A stretch of DNA of 17,518 nucleotides from Clostridiales bacterium UBA1774 (GCA_002314635.1 DCGQ01000001.1:1-17518); one strand, 5' to 3'. Shown: positions 8,273-14,879, counted from the first letter of the stretch. Notes: generated from the letters alone by a model not told the origin. Numbers and translations: made by a program.

Positions 8273-8322
8273 AAAAAATACCGGACGGCATCTATCATAT
8301 GCCGTGACCCGGAAAACCGGCA
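8273..8322 (-). promoter_or_regulatory. Candidate transcription attenuator in the EAL gene leader
   Basis: On the minus strand ACGGCAT (8305-8299) pairs with ATGCCGT (8291-8285) around a seven-base loop. The flanking CCGG blocks can lengthen the stem across a small bulge, and a run of six U (8278-8273) follows. An upstream TGCCG (8322-8318) can instead pair with CGGCA (8304-8300), which would break the terminator stem. The structure ends just before the ribosome binding site of the EAL gene. I do not recognise a known aptamer upstream, and c-di-GMP-I and -II consensus cores are not visible. Terminator-like geometry is seen; ligand control is inference. Confidence 0.45.
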
Positions 8323-8406
8323 GTCTCACCTGTGTCATTCGCCGATTTTCCACCGTGCCATTCTGCTTTTCATCTCCGAAACATTCACCAAACTTTATTC
8401 TAATAC

Positions 8407-8434
8407 AGTATATCACACTATCCTATAAAAGCAA
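8407..8434 (-). promoter_or_regulatory. Candidate promoter of the EAL-GGDEF operon
   Basis: On the minus strand TTGCTT (8434-8429) and TATACT (8412-8407) are separated by 16 bases. This would give a leader of about 140 bases before the ATG at 8256, containing the attenuator-like structure. Confidence 0.5.
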
Positions 8435-8621
8435 GAGGTTTTTTCCTGATTGTTCCATCGGATTCATGCCGAAGCTGTCCGGCAGATAATCCTTCGCATC
8501 TCTTTTACTTCTATATGCACCTGTATTCCCCGAAGTACGGTGCAAAGATCGTGCGCACTGAAACCGGGTAATAAATTTTTGCTTGCATTATACTCGGGAA
8601 AGTTTTTCACAAATATAGGAT
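8435..8621. other. Gene-free stretch between divergent units
   Basis: No convincing coding region is seen. The plus-strand frame from 8450 to 8833 lacks a ribosome binding site and protein-like composition. Short complementary segments occur: GCCG/CGGC near 8467-8482, and a larger fold closed by CCCCG near 8528 and CGGG near 8564. A TATACT box at 8589-8594 has no matching -35 box. A short structured RNA ending at the 8622-8664 terminator is possible but unproven. Confidence 0.3.
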
Positions 8622-8664
8622 ATGTCGGCAGCATCCATCTACAGGAGCTGCCGACATTTTATTT
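8622..8664 (+). terminator. Orphan intrinsic terminator upstream of the LysR gene
   Basis: ATGTCGGCAGC (8622-8632) is perfectly complementary to GCTGCCGACAT (8647-8657), followed by TTTTATTT. It points along the plus strand, but no plus-strand gene precedes it within the 8257-8621 gap. It may end an unrecognised small RNA, or insulate the LysR promoter from upstream transcription. Confidence 0.7.
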
Positions 8665-8699
8665 CAGACTATTTACAGTCCCTTTTTGTGTCCTTCCCA

Positions 8700-8728
8700 T
8701 TGACAAACGACACATTACTATTTATAAT
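8700..8728 (+). promoter_or_regulatory. Consensus sigma-A promoter of the LysR gene
   Basis: TTGACA (8700-8705) and TATAAT (8723-8728) are exact consensus hexamers with an ideal 17-base spacer. Transcription should begin near 8735, giving a leader of roughly 70 bases. Confidence 0.85.
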
Positions 8729-8744
8729 GCACTACATCAATTAT
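8724..8744 (+). promoter_or_regulatory. Putative LysR-type operator (T-N11-A) over the -10 box
   Basis: ATAAT (8724-8728), eleven bases, then ATTAT (8740-8744) form an inverted repeat with the T-N11-A geometry of LysR-family boxes. It overlaps the -10 hexamer and the expected start site, a placement that fits negative autoregulation by the LysR protein encoded just downstream. That the protein binds here is inference. Confidence 0.5.
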
Positions 8745-8802
8745 TGTACGTTTTTTGTGAAATATTATATTATCTTTCCCGGTCTTACAGGGGGTTTTTG
8801 CT

Positions 8803-9672
8803 ATGGAGACGAAAAAATATGCGGTTTTTCTGAAAGCCGTGGAGTTGAATTCGCTGACCAAGGCTGCGGAGGAGCTGGGGCTGACGCAGAGCGGTGTCAG
8901 CCACATCATTGCCGCCGTGGAAGCGGAGCTGGGACTGACGCTGCTGCGCCGCAGCCGCGTCGGCACAAGGCTGACCCCGGAGGGCACAAGGCTGCTGCCC
9001 CACATCCGGGAGCTGCTGCGGCAGGAGGAGCTGCTGAAGCAGACGGCGGAGGAGCTTCGCACCATCACCGCCGGGATGATCCGCATTGCCACCTTCACCA
9101 GCGTGGCCACCCACTGGCTCCCCGCCATGATGATGCGTTTCCAGCAGGCCCATCCGCAGGTGCAGTTCCAGTTGTTTTCCGGTGACTACCATGATGTGGA
9201 CGGCTGGCTCAGCGATGGCAGCGCCGATCTGGGCTTCACCATCCTGCCCTGTGCCGGGCGCTGTATCTGTACGCCCCTGTTTGAAGACCCTCTGCTGGCC
9301 ATTCTGCCCAAGGCGCATCCGCTGGCGGCCCGGCAGGTGTGCCGGGTGGAGGATGTGGCCCGGGAGCCTTTCATTTCTCTGCTGGAAGGTTCCGACCATG
9401 ATGCCCGGCGGGCACTGGAGGCCGTGGGTCTGAAACCGGATGTGCGCTTTGCTACCAAGGACGATTACGCCATCATCGCCATGGTGCGGCAGGGTCTGGG
9501 CGTCAGCATTATGCCCTCGCTGCTGCTGAGGGGCAACAGCGAGGATCTGGAGGTGCGGCCGCTGGATCCGTTTTCCAGCCGTACCATTGCGCTTGCCATT
9601 CAGCCGGAGGCCGGACCCGCCGCCCGGAAGTTCGCCGAATTCGCACAGGAGTGGGTGCGGGACAACGCCTGA
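8803..9672 (+). CDS. LysR-family transcriptional regulator
   Basis: The 289-residue protein has the standard family length. An N-terminal winged helix-turn-helix (about 1-60) contains SLTKAAEELGLTQSGVSHII and RLTPEG. A periplasmic-binding-protein-like effector domain (about 90-285) starts at IRIATFTSVATHWLPAMM and includes the typical LGVSIMPSLLL. The ATG at 8803 follows AGGGGG (8789-8794) by eight bases. The gene has its own consensus promoter and a terminator, so it stands alone. It is convergent with the FAD oxidoreductase gene rather than divergent from a clear target, so the regulated genes and inducer cannot be read from context. The oxidoreductase and the glycine symporter are possible targets. 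The ATAAT-N11-ATTAT site in its own promoter suggests autoregulation. Confidence 0.95.
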   Translation: METKKYAVFLKAVELNSLTKAAEELGLTQSGVSHIIAAVEAELGLTLLRRSRVGTRLTPEGTRLLPHIRELLRQEELLKQTAEELRTITAGMIRIATFTSVATHWLPAMMMRFQQAHPQVQFQLFSGDYHDVDGWLSDGSADLGFTILPCAGRCICTPLFEDPLLAILPKAHPLAARQVCRVEDVAREPFISLLEGSDHDARRALEAVGLKPDVRFATKDDYAIIAMVRQGLGVSIMPSLLLRGNSEDLEVRPLDPFSSRTIALAIQPEAGPAARKFAEFAQEWVRDNA

Positions 9673-9723
9673 CAGAGATCGGAACACCCCCCGCTCCCTG
9701 CATCGTTCCTTCCTGCTTGTATA

Positions 9724-9750
9724 CGTCCAAGCCGGTTTGGGCGTTTTATT
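9724..9750 (+). terminator. Intrinsic terminator of the LysR gene
   Basis: CGTCCAA (9724-9730) pairs with TTGGGCG (9737-9743), one pair being G-U, around a six-base loop. TTTTATT follows at 9744-9750. Confidence 0.75.
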
Positions 9751-9758
9751 GGACTCAA

Positions 9759-9777
9759 ATACTCGTATAATGAGTAT
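9759..9777 (+). promoter_or_regulatory. Inverted repeat centred on a TATAAT -10 box
   Basis: ATACTC (9759-9764) and GAGTAT (9772-9777) are perfect inverted arms separated by seven bases. The spacer contains most of a consensus TATAAT (9766-9771). No good -35 box is found 17 bases upstream (GTTTTA at 9743-9748). Such symmetry over a -10 box is typical of a repressor operator. The only plus-strand start downstream is the small TTG ORF at 9838. Confidence 0.45.
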
Positions 9778-9837
9778 ACATCGCAAATTTCAGACAGTTT
9801 TAAAGAATTGCAATAGAACATCAGGGGAGTTTTTTAT

Positions 9838-10002
9838 TTGAAACAGACGATACAGGAGCAGCGTCTTCTGGCGTTGATTCGCAGCAGCAGCGACCCCGCC
9901 GCAGCACGGCAGATCGCCGCCGCCATCCTCGCCGCAGCAGTCCCGCACAAAAAGCTCCCGCTCCGCGATATGCGGAACGGGAGCCGAAACGAAGCTTACT
10001 GA
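9838..10002 (+). CDS. Possible small protein, 54 residues, TTG start
   Basis: A TTG at 9838 follows AGGGGAG (9823-9829) with an eight-base spacer. A TATAAT box with flanking inverted repeat lies about 65 bases upstream. The product begins MKQTIQEQRLLALIRSSSD, then an Ala-rich helical stretch, and ends RNGSRNEAY. The N-terminal 35 residues look protein-like (amphipathic helix with RLLALIRSSSDP). The last 17 or so residues are encoded by the terminator hairpin of the opposing gene, and the stop lies inside that gene's 3' end. This could be a genuine small gene, or the 5' stub of a longer gene truncated when the neighbouring segment arrived. I do not recognise the family. Confidence 0.35.
   Translation: MKQTIQEQRLLALIRSSSDPAAARQIAAAILAAAVPHKKLPLRDMRNGSRNEAY
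9949..9984 (-). terminator. Intrinsic terminator of the FAD oxidoreductase gene
   Basis: On the minus strand GCTCCCG (9984-9978) pairs with CGGGAGC (9960-9954). An inner CCGC/GCGG stem lies around a five-base loop, and a run of five U (9953-9949) follows. It starts just after the stop codon at 9996. Confidence 0.88.
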
Positions 10003-11522
10003 TGGCCCTTCTGCTTGCTGGGGTCGCCTGCGCCGGAGGACATGGTCCAGTGACGGTAGGTGGCGGCAGCATCGCCGTTGGAGCGGGCGGCCTTGGCAGC
10101 GGGGGTATAAAGGCCATGCTCATGGGCTTCCAGACACTGGGTATAGCTGATATCGGTATGGGCATTGCGGGGCAGCGGCACATCCTGCTCGCCTGCCAGA
10201 ATGTCCTGAATACGGGACACATCCACGGAATGGGTGGTAGTGCCGGTGGCAACTGCCACGGCAGCGGCAACGCCGGCGGCCTGACCGGTACCCACGCACT
10301 GGGGGATCAGGTTCACATTGTCGATGGCGATGCGGTCGGCGGAGATGTGACGGCCGGGAGCCAGCAGGTTGTCCACCTTCTGGGGCAGGATGGACCGGTA
10401 GGGGATCTCGATGGGGGCATTGTCATTCAGGGTATCCACGGTGCAGTGCCACGCGATGCAGTCGTCATGGGTCTTGGGGAAGGCCCAGTCATTGGAGGAG
10501 ATGATGTATTCGCCCACGATGCGGTGGCTGCCGCGGGTGCCCAGCTGGGGCGCCACATCGTACAGGAAGGCATTGGCAAACACTTCGGGGCAATGCTTCT
10601 TGTAAGCATCCAGAACCTTACGCAGCGCCAGACGGGTGCCCATCTCGGTGGCGGTCTGGTCGGCGATCTTGGAGCAGTCCCGCTTGGGCTGCCAGTTGTT
10701 GACCCAGCTCACATCGTCCGTGGGGCCGGTGATCATGCCGGTGCGGAAGCCGTGGATCTCAAACAGTTCCTTGCTGAGCGCCATAGCCTCATCCCGATGG
10801 GTGAAGTTCCACACATTGTAGGCATTCTTGCTGAAACCGCCGATGCGGTACACCAGAGCGGTGGAGGAGCAGCGGCACTCATCGTCGATGGCGGAGGAGG
10901 TGGGAGCGCCGGACAGGCGGCACAGGTCCGCGTCGCCGGTAGCGTCGATAACCACCTTGGCCAGAATGGCCTTGCGGCCTTCCTTGGACTCAAACAGAAC
11001 GCCCTTGCAGGTAGTCCCTTCCATGATGGGTTTCACGCCCCAGCTGTGGTACAGCACGCGGATGGAGTCCTTCAGCTCATCCAGCATGATGTCCATTTCG
11101 ATTTTCAGCTGAGTGGGATCCAGCATGAAGCCATGCTCCACGCGGGCAGGCTGGATATGGGTAGCGCCGCCCACATCTGCCCATTTGCGGACCTCTTCCG
11201 GATCGGTGATACCGGCCAGCTCCGGGCCGGGGCCGCGGACAGCGCCGGGTACCTTACTCAGACGGGTGAACCACTCTTCCTGAATGCCGCGCACATAGGT
11301 CTTTTCATGGAAGGACAGGCTGGGGATCAGCAGCACATAACCGCCGGTCACATCGCCGCCGCAGTAGCCGTAGCGCTCCATCAGAATCACGTTTTTGCAG
11401 CCTGCACGGGCAGCCGCAACTGCCGCACTGTGTCCGGCGGAGCCGCCGCCCACAACCAGCACGTCACATTCGTCGTAAATCGGAACCAGAGTTTCCGGCT
11501 CCAGATAGGTCTTTGCACTCAT
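9996..11522 (-). CDS. FAD-dependent oxidoreductase
   Basis: The 508-residue flavoprotein has an N-terminal Rossmann FAD-binding motif, DVLVVGGGSAG (residues 20-30), followed by an acidic residue and Arg at 49-50 (ER). A GYCGGDVTGG segment lies after it. The second FAD-contact motif VVIDATGDADL is near residue 210, and LLAPGRHISADR followed by a conserved C-terminal FAD loop is near 400. This is the FAD_oxidored/fumarate-reductase-like flavoprotein superfamily. The substrate cannot be read from sequence, and no Fe-S cysteine cluster is visible. Start 11522 is preferred over 11573 because GGAGG lies seven bases upstream. It lies downstream of the glycine/alanine symporter on the same strand, but a terminator separates them and it probably has its own promoter. 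The shared neighbourhood hints at amino-acid or small organic-acid oxidation, which is inference only. Confidence 0.88.
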   Translation of the reverse strand: MSAKTYLEPETLVPIYDECDVLVVGGGSAGHSAAVAAARAGCKNVILMERYGYCGGDVTGGYVLLIPSLSFHEKTYVRGIQEEWFTRLSKVPGAVRGPGPELAGITDPEEVRKWADVGGATHIQPARVEHGFMLDPTQLKIEMDIMLDELKDSIRVLYHSWGVKPIMEGTTCKGVLFESKEGRKAILAKVVIDATGDADLCRLSGAPTSSAIDDECRCSSTALVYRIGGFSKNAYNVWNFTHRDEAMALSKELFEIHGFRTGMITGPTDDVSWVNNWQPKRDCSKIADQTATEMGTRLALRKVLDAYKKHCPEVFANAFLYDVAPQLGTRGSHRIVGEYIISSNDWAFPKTHDDCIAWHCTVDTLNDNAPIEIPYRSILPQKVDNLLAPGRHISADRIAIDNVNLIPQCVGTGQAAGVAAAVAVATGTTTHSVDVSRIQDILAGEQDVPLPRNAHTDISYTQCLEAHEHGLYTPAAKAARSNGDAAATYRHWTMSSGAGDPSKQKGHQ

Positions 11523-11588
11523 AGGTGAACCTCCTTCAATATCCGCTGCCCCAGCTGCGCCGACAGACAGCATAATTTTACTGGTAAC

Positions 11589-11615
11589 ATAGTATCATAT
11601 CTTGGTCGAAATCAA
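11589..11615 (-). promoter_or_regulatory. Weak candidate promoter of the FAD oxidoreductase gene
   Basis: On the minus strand TTGATT (11615-11610) and TACTAT (11594-11589) are separated by only 15 bases. The boxes are recognisable but the spacing is short. The location fits, between the upstream terminator and the start at 11522. Confidence 0.3.
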
Positions 11616-11681
11616 CAGCACTTTTTGAAAAAACAGTCATAGCTTCCGTGGAAAGGTCTGTCAGAATCATACATAACCGAG

Positions 11682-11713
11682 AAAAATCCCGCCGATCTTT
11701 CGACCGGCGGGAT
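11682..11713 (-). terminator. Intrinsic terminator of the AGCS symporter gene
   Basis: On the minus strand ATCCCGCCG (11713-11705) pairs with CGGCGGGAT (11694-11686), and U residues (11686-11682) follow. It begins 11 bases after the symporter stop, separating that gene from the FAD oxidoreductase. Confidence 0.92.
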
Positions 11714-11724
11714 AGAGTTCGGAT

Positions 11725-13149
11725 TTACTTTCCGGCCTTGGCGGGAAGCTTGCCGTTGTGGGCCTTGGCCTGATCGGCAACGATCTTGCCCAGCACCACC
11801 AGTGCCAGCACGTTGGGGATGACCATGATGTTATTGAACATATCCGTCAGCTCCCAGACCAGATCGTTGCTGGCCACGGAGCCGAGGAACACGAACACCA
11901 GACCGATGACGGAGTAGATGATCTTGCAGAGCTTGGGATTCTTCTTGCCGAACAGGTATTCGGCATTGACGCGGCCGAACATATTCCAGCTCAGCACGGT
12001 GGAGAAGGCAAAGAAGAACAGGCAGATAGCCACGAAGGAAGCGCCGAAGGAGGAGCCGAGCACGGAGCCGAAGGCGGTCTGAGCCAGGTTGTTCTTGGAG
12101 ATGGTTTCGGTGATGGCACCGGCATAGCCGTTTTCCAGAATGCCGCCCTTGGTGTACAGGGTGGAGATGATGACCAAAGCATTCAGGGTCAGAACCACGA
12201 AGGTGTCGATGAACACACCGATCATGGCCACAACGCCCTGCTCATGAGGATCCTTCACGTTGGCCTGAGCATGGGCATGGGGAGTGGAGCCCATACCGGC
12301 TTCGTTAGAGAACAGGCCGCGCTTGGCGCCCTGGCTGATGGCGATCTTGATGGCAGCACCGAAGCCGCCGCCGATGATGGCCTGAGGCGTAAAGGCGTAC
12401 TTGAAGATCATGCCGAAGGTGGCGGGGATGTACTGAATGCGGCAGACCAGCACGATCAGACCGCCGATGAGGAACAGAGTTGCCATGATGGGGACGATCT
12501 TCTCGGTGACGGAGGCCAGACGCTGGATGCCGCCCAGGAAGATGATGCCGCAGATGATGACCAGAACCAGACCCATGACCCAACTGGGAATGCCGAAGGC
12601 GTTCTCAAAGTTGCCGCCGATGGAGTTGGACTGAACCATGCAGCCCATGAAGCCCAGCGCCAGCGTGATGGAGACGGCGAAGAAACCGGCCAGGAACTTG
12701 CCGAAGCCGCCCTTGAACGCGGTGGTAATGTAGTACACGGGGCCGCCCTTGATGCTGCCGTCCTTCTCGACCTGACGGGTCTTGATGGCCAGCGTGGCTT
12801 CCGCGTAGATGGTAGCCATGCCGAAGAAGGCGATGACCCACATCCAGAAGATGGCGCCGGGGCCGCCGGTAAGGATTGCGCCGGAAGCGCCCACGATGTT
12901 GCCGGTGCCGACCTGTGCGGCAATGGCGGTGGTCAGAGCCTGAAAGGAGCTGATGCCGGTGCTCTGCTTGCCGCCCCGCAGGGTCAGACCGCCGAAGGCG
13001 CGCTTCATGCCTTCACCGAAGCAGCGAACCTGCACGAACTTGGTGCGGATGGAAAAATACAGGCCGCAGCCGATCAGCAGGAAAATCAGGATGTAGTCAG
13101 ACAGATAGGCGTTAATGCTTTGGACAACTTTCAACAGGGCAGCTTCCAT
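11725..13149 (-). CDS. AGCS-family glycine/alanine:cation symporter
   Basis: The 474-residue inner-membrane transporter should import glycine and/or alanine with Na+ (or H+). About ten or eleven hydrophobic helices are visible. Family signatures include QVGTGNIVGASGAI (first third), GGPGAIFWMW, IKGGPVYYI, and SNEAGMGSTPHAHA in the middle. Length matches the family. The start at ATG 13149 is chosen because the purine-rich AGGAGAG eight bases upstream would itself be coding if the TTG at 13167 were used. The leader carries a glycine riboswitch, a strong independent sign that glycine is the physiological substrate. The gene has its own promoter and terminator. Genes of this family are often annotated sodium:alanine symporter; the riboswitch argues for glycine here. 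Confidence 0.96.
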   Translation of the reverse strand: MEAALLKVVQSINAYLSDYILIFLLIGCGLYFSIRTKFVQVRCFGEGMKRAFGGLTLRGGKQSTGISSFQALTTAIAAQVGTGNIVGASGAILTGGPGAIFWMWVIAFFGMATIYAEATLAIKTRQVEKDGSIKGGPVYYITTAFKGGFGKFLAGFFAVSITLALGFMGCMVQSNSIGGNFENAFGIPSWVMGLVLVIICGIIFLGGIQRLASVTEKIVPIMATLFLIGGLIVLVCRIQYIPATFGMIFKYAFTPQAIIGGGFGAAIKIAISQGAKRGLFSNEAGMGSTPHAHAQANVKDPHEQGVVAMIGVFIDTFVVLTLNALVIISTLYTKGGILENGYAGAITETISKNNLAQTAFGSVLGSSFGASFVAICLFFFAFSTVLSWNMFGRVNAEYLFGKKNPKLCKIIYSVIGLVFVFLGSVASNDLVWELTDMFNNIMVIPNVLALVVLGKIVADQAKAHNGKLPAKAGK

Positions 13150-13182
13150 GGTTTTCTCTCTCCTCAATTATGATAAATGGGT

Positions 13183-13210
13183 AAAAAAAACAGCCGCCGT
13201 ACATGGCGGC
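13183..13210 (-). terminator. Terminator in the expression platform, proximal to the gene
   Basis: On the minus strand GCCGCC (13210-13205) pairs with GGCGGC (13198-13193) around ATGTAC, followed by TG and a run of eight U (13190-13183). It lies between the glycine aptamer and the symporter ribosome binding site, so read-through here is needed for expression. Confidence 0.85.
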
Positions 13211-13222
13211 AGCTCCGGAGAG

Positions 13223-13274
13223 AAAAAACAGGCAGGGAAATCAAAGCTGATTTCCGTCTCTGTCCTTTTGCCTG
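13223..13274 (-). terminator. Riboswitch-coupled terminator/alternative stem
   Basis: On the minus strand CAGGCA (13274-13269), part of the conserved aptamer core, is complementary to TGCCTG (13234-13229), which is followed at once by six U (13228-13223). A perfect hairpin, GGAAATCA/TGATTTCC (13255-13236), lies inside. Pairing of CAGGCA with TGCCTG and folding of the aptamer exclude each other, so this could be the switching element. The geometry is seen; the direction of switching is not established. Confidence 0.5.
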
Positions 13275-13348
13275 AGAGATTCGGCGGGAAACCGCCTTGC
13301 ACCTTCGGCACTCAACTGAATGAGATTCTCCAGAGTGTCCTCAGACAC
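13256..13348 (-). promoter_or_regulatory. Glycine riboswitch, single aptamer
   Basis: The minus-strand leader of the symporter contains the diagnostic glycine aptamer blocks in order: CTCTGGAGA (13335-13327), GTGCCGAAGGTGCAA, a GGCGG-TTTC-CCGCC stem, and CTCTCAGGCAAAAGGACAGAG, which closes P1. Only one aptamer is visible; most glycine riboswitches are tandem. A short GTGTC-TGAG-GACAC hairpin (13348-13335) sits directly 5' of it, as expected for the remnant ('ghost') helix of singlet riboswitches that, as I recall, are often tied to transporters. Glycine binding should control transcription through the terminators at 13183-13210 and 13223-13274. Confidence 0.95.
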
Positions 13349-13392
13349 CGGTTTCCTTTTCGGGATTCCGATGCCGTCATGGAACGGTTTGT

Positions 13393-13421
13393 AATATATC
13401 ACAGCTTTATCCGCTTGTCAA
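13393..13421 (-). promoter_or_regulatory. Consensus promoter of the riboswitch-symporter unit
   Basis: On the minus strand TTGACA (13421-13416) and TATATT (13398-13393) are separated by 17 bases. Transcription would start near 13386, about 38 bases before the riboswitch hairpin, giving a leader of about 237 bases. Confidence 0.85.
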
Positions 13422-13528
13422 TGAAAATCCTTAAAGTAAAACATGCTAAAATTCACTGGATTTTCTGTTTCCGTTCCGGCATTCCTGTGGTATGCTTATC
13501 CTAACTCCGCAGGAAAGGCGTCCATACT

Positions 13529-14863
13529 ATGAAAAAGCTTTCGATCCGCCGCCGGTGGCAGCTTGGCATCTCCGCTGCCGGGCTGAGCGCGGTGGTTACG
13601 GTTTTCTGTATCTGGCTGCACAATCACACAAATCACAGCGCTTTCGGACTGGCGGCAGCCGTTCTCAGCGTTCTGCTGTACACCGGCGTATGTCTGCGCT
13701 TTGTCCCCCGGTGGCTGGCATTCTGGGACAGGGCGGGCGCGGACCCTCTGCCCGATCCCGCTGAGCCGCCCCGGATGGGACTTCGCATTTTTCTCACTCT
13801 GCTGGTACTGGACGGGCTGGTGCTGGCTTTGACCGCCCTGCTGCGTTCCCTGCTGGGGTACGGCAGCAGCATGGATTTCTGGCGCTGTCTGGACAGCGGC
13901 AGCTATCTGACCATCGCAGAACAGGGGTATCTGGCGGAGGGGGACTGGGATCGGATCGTTCAGCTGGTGTTCCTGCCCGGTTATCCGCTGCTGGTGCGGC
14001 TGGTGAATGTGCTGACCCGGAACGTGCTGGCTGCGGGACTTCTGACCTCCGCGCTGTGCTTTGCCGGTGCAGGTGCGATGTGCTACCGGCTGCTGCGGCT
14101 GGACTATTCCCATACGGACACCATGCGGGCGCTGAAATTCTTTTTGCTGCTGCCGGGTTGGTTTTTCTATGTGTCGCCCATGAGCGAGGGTCTGTTCCTG
14201 CTGTGCTGCTGCGGCTGTCTGTACCTGTGCCGCAGGGATCACTGGTTCCTTGGCTGTCTGCTGGGCGCATACGCCTCCTTCACCCGCTCACTGGGACTGA
14301 CGCTGGTGGTACCGCTGTTCTTTGAAGCGGTGCGGCTCACGGTACGGGAGGGAAAGCGGCGGCTCCGGTGCTTCCCCGCGCTGCTGCTGATCCTCTGCGG
14401 CTTCGGCGGCTACCTTCTGCTGAACTACCGTCTCACCGGCGACCCGCTGCGCTTCCTCTACTATCAGAAAACGCACTGGGGGCAGGAGCTGGGTTGGTTC
14501 TTCAACACCGCTGCCTATCAGACCGAGTATCTGCTGAACAGTCTGCCGGAACAGGCAGCCATGTTCTGGGGTCTGTGGCTGCCGAACCTGCTGGCCTCCT
14601 TCGGCGCGCTGCTGATCTGGCTCACTGCCGCGCCCCGGCTGCGGCCCTCCCTGCTGGGTTGGGGCATCATCTACTTTGCCGTTGCCATCGGCGCCACATG
14701 GCTTCTCAGTGCGCCCCGGTATCTGCTGGTGCTGCTGCCGGTGCCGCTGGGACTGGCAGCGCTTTCCCGCCGGAAAACGGTCAACACGGCGCTGACCGCC
14801 CTTTGCGCGGTTTCCGGTTTTGCCTATTATCTGGCCTTTCTCTGCCGCTGGCAGGTCTGGTAA
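13529..14863 (+). CDS. Multi-helix membrane protein, PIG-V/GT-C mannosyltransferase-like
   Basis: The 444-residue protein has about ten hydrophobic helices and resembles bacterial members of the PIG-V mannosyltransferase family (GT-C fold), which use lipid-linked sugars on the outer face of the membrane. Visible family-like features: LDSGSYLTIAEQGY at 121-134 in the first large outer loop, with an Asp in the expected catalytic position; VFLPGYPLLVRL; FFYVSPMSEGLFLL; and FTRSLGLTLVVPLFFEA. The later TGDPLRFLYYQKTHW resembles the loop before the C-terminal helices. ATG 13529 follows AGGAAAGG (13511-13518) by ten bases. Only a weak promoter candidate is seen upstream (TATGCT at 13491-13496). No other glycosylation gene lies in the window, so the acceptor is unknown. 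Alternatives are another GT-C family or an uncharacterised polytopic protein. Confidence 0.75.
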   Translation: MKKLSIRRRWQLGISAAGLSAVVTVFCIWLHNHTNHSAFGLAAAVLSVLLYTGVCLRFVPRWLAFWDRAGADPLPDPAEPPRMGLRIFLTLLVLDGLVLALTALLRSLLGYGSSMDFWRCLDSGSYLTIAEQGYLAEGDWDRIVQLVFLPGYPLLVRLVNVLTRNVLAAGLLTSALCFAGAGAMCYRLLRLDYSHTDTMRALKFFLLLPGWFFYVSPMSEGLFLLCCCGCLYLCRRDHWFLGCLLGAYASFTRSLGLTLVVPLFFEAVRLTVREGKRRLRCFPALLLILCGFGGYLLLNYRLTGDPLRFLYYQKTHWGQELGWFFNTAAYQTEYLLNSLPEQAAMFWGLWLPNLLASFGALLIWLTAAPRLRPSLLGWGIIYFAVAIGATWLLSAPRYLLVLLPVPLGLAALSRRKTVNTALTALCAVSGFAYYLAFLCRWQVW

Positions 14864-14879
14864 AAGGAGGCATATACAC

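Noticed and set aside
6604..8307. Plus-strand open frame of 567 codons antisense to the EAL gene
   Set aside because: The EAL/GGDHF protein on the other strand is unmistakable; this frame has no recognisable domain.
8450..8833. Plus-strand 127-codon frame spanning the orphan terminator and LysR promoter
   Set aside because: It crosses a strong terminator and a consensus promoter and has no ribosome binding site.
10002..11528. Plus-strand open frame of 508 codons antisense to the FAD oxidoreductase
   Set aside because: Low-complexity Gly/Ala-rich translation, with clear FAD motifs on the opposite strand.
11758..13173. Plus-strand open frame of 471 codons antisense to the AGCS symporter
   Set aside because: Asp/Gly/His-rich translation with no motif; the symporter on the minus strand has full family signatures and a riboswitch.
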